Shown here piece by piece: positions 5,386 to 6,095 of a DNA stretch of 6,095 bases. How positions within the stretch are numbered: the stretch's first letter is position 1; the number at the start of each line of letters is the position of its first letter. This stretch comes from Acidobacteriota bacterium (GTDB lineage Bacteria > Acidobacteriota > Terriglobia > Acidoferrales > UBA7541): positions 1-6,095 of the forward strand of contig JAFAZL010000305.1 of NCBI GenBank assembly GCA_019239815.1. The letters run 5' to 3'. A model generated the notes under the pieces. It made no database searches. It was not told the DNA's origin and worked only from the letters and a program-made list of their open reading frames with translations. The translations under genes were made by a program, and so were the position numbers.

Positions 5386-6095
5386 ATGTCGCGCATCTTT
5401 GCATTCCGTGCTGCGTGGTGGGCGGTTAATTTGTCGCTCGCCGCATCGCTGGTGTGTCTGGCGTATGCTGCTCTACGCGAATGGTCGGTGCGGCAGTATT
5501 TGCATGGGTTCTCCGACGCTGTCGTGTCGGTCTCCGCAACACCGGAACAGAAGATCGACGCCATCCTCGAGTGGATGAGAGCCGGACCGCCGCGAGCTGA
5601 AGCCGCAAGAGCGGACGATTTGTCGCCGCGAAATCCGGAGAACACGCTGAATTATCGACAATTGCTCGTGGTCTGTGGGAGCGCAACGAATGCATTCCTG
5701 AACCTGTCGCGCAGCTCCGGCCTTCAATCGCGGCGACTACTTTTGCTGACACCCGACCGTAAGACCAAGCATGTCGTCGCGGAGGTATTGGTTGATGGAC
5801 GATGGATTGTGGTTGATCCTTCGTTTCGCATCGTGATGCGCGACGGCAGCGGGATAGCACTCACACGCAAGGAACTGCAGAATCCACTGAAATTCCACGA
5901 AGCAGTCAGCGGTGTGCCGAACTATCCCGCCGACTACGGTTACGACCGCTATGCACATGTTCGCCTCGCTCGCTTGCCTCTGGACGGTTTTCATCTGAGG
6001 AAGCTGCTAGAATCGGTTCTTCCCGGTTGGGACGAGATCTTCGACTGGAGTTTGCTCTTGGAGCGCGAATCGTTTTTTGTTTTGGTCATGACCAC
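5386..6095 (+). CDS. Membrane-anchored transglutaminase-like protein, 3' end beyond window
   Basis: Translation from ATG 5386 stays open for 236 codons to the window edge, so the C-terminus is missing. Residues about 9-30 (AAWWAVNLSLAASLVCLAYAAL) form one hydrophobic helix after an Arg-containing N-terminus, suggesting a signal anchor with the rest outside the cytoplasm. Residues about 90-150 match the transglutaminase/papain-like core: Cys97 in CGSATNAFLN at a helix start, His129 in KHVVAEVLVDGRW, and Asp144 in IVVDPSF, the family's Cys-His-Asp order and spacing. Such bacterial domains act as thiol proteases, amidases or peptide cross-linkers, and some are inactive; which applies here is unknown. 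The gene begins 31 bp after the glycosyltransferase pair on the same strand, suggesting a role at the cell surface or in glycan assembly. No Shine-Dalgarno is visible; the leader is AT-rich, with an in-frame TAG at 5374-5376, so ATG 5386 is the only sensible start. Confidence 0.82.
   Translation, partial: MSRIFAFRAAWWAVNLSLAASLVCLAYAALREWSVRQYLHGFSDAVVSVSATPEQKIDAILEWMRAGPPRAEAARADDLSPRNPENTLNYRQLLVVCGSATNAFLNLSRSSGLQSRRLLLLTPDRKTKHVVAEVLVDGRWIVVDPSFRIVMRDGSGIALTRKELQNPLKFHEAVSGVPNYPADYGYDRYAHVRLARLPLDGFHLRKLLESVLPGWDEIFDWSLLLERESFFVLVMT

Overview
This is an ordinary-looking chromosomal stretch of a moderately GC-rich bacterium (roughly 57-58% GC by eye). Gene style, GTG starts, modest Shine-Dalgarno use and the gene mix would fit an acidobacterium of the Terriglobia/Koribacter kind. 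That assignment is an impression from protein style, not something the sequence proves. There is no rRNA, tRNA, CRISPR array, transposase or integrase in the window. Six protein genes fill nearly all of it, and the last one runs off the right edge.

Layout. (1) 104-994, plus strand: aldo/keto reductase with a complete Asp-Tyr-Lys-His tetrad, ending at a strong intrinsic terminator (1021-1051). (2) 1081-2094, minus strand, convergent with the reductase: NAD(P)-dependent dehydrogenase of the DapB-fold / 2,4-diaminopentanoate dehydrogenase-like family, starting at a GTG with a clear Shine-Dalgarno. (3) A divergent 179-bp control region (2095-2273) with a candidate minus-strand promoter and a perfect 13-bp palindrome next to its predicted start point. 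(4) 2274-2948, plus: HAD phosphatase of the phosphoglycolate phosphatase (Gph) type. (5) 3043-4155 and 4143-5354, plus: two GT4/GT-B glycosyltransferases whose reading frames overlap by 13 nt. (6) 5386-6095, plus, cut by the window edge: an N-terminally membrane-anchored transglutaminase-like protein with a visible Cys-His-Asp triad.

How they fit together. The right-hand part (3043 onward) looks like the start or middle of a cell-surface glycan (exopolysaccharide or O-antigen-like) locus: two co-translated glycosyltransferases followed 31 bp later by a membrane-anchored transglutaminase-fold protein. The left-hand genes are metabolic and probably independent units: a convergent pair separated by a terminator, then a divergent pair. 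gph lies on the same strand as the glycosyltransferases with a 94-bp gap and no terminator, so read-through is possible but unproven.

I see no clearly new biological system. The observation most worth following is the glycosyltransferase pair plus membrane-anchored transglutaminase-fold gene. Its downstream neighbours, outside this window, would decide what the locus makes.
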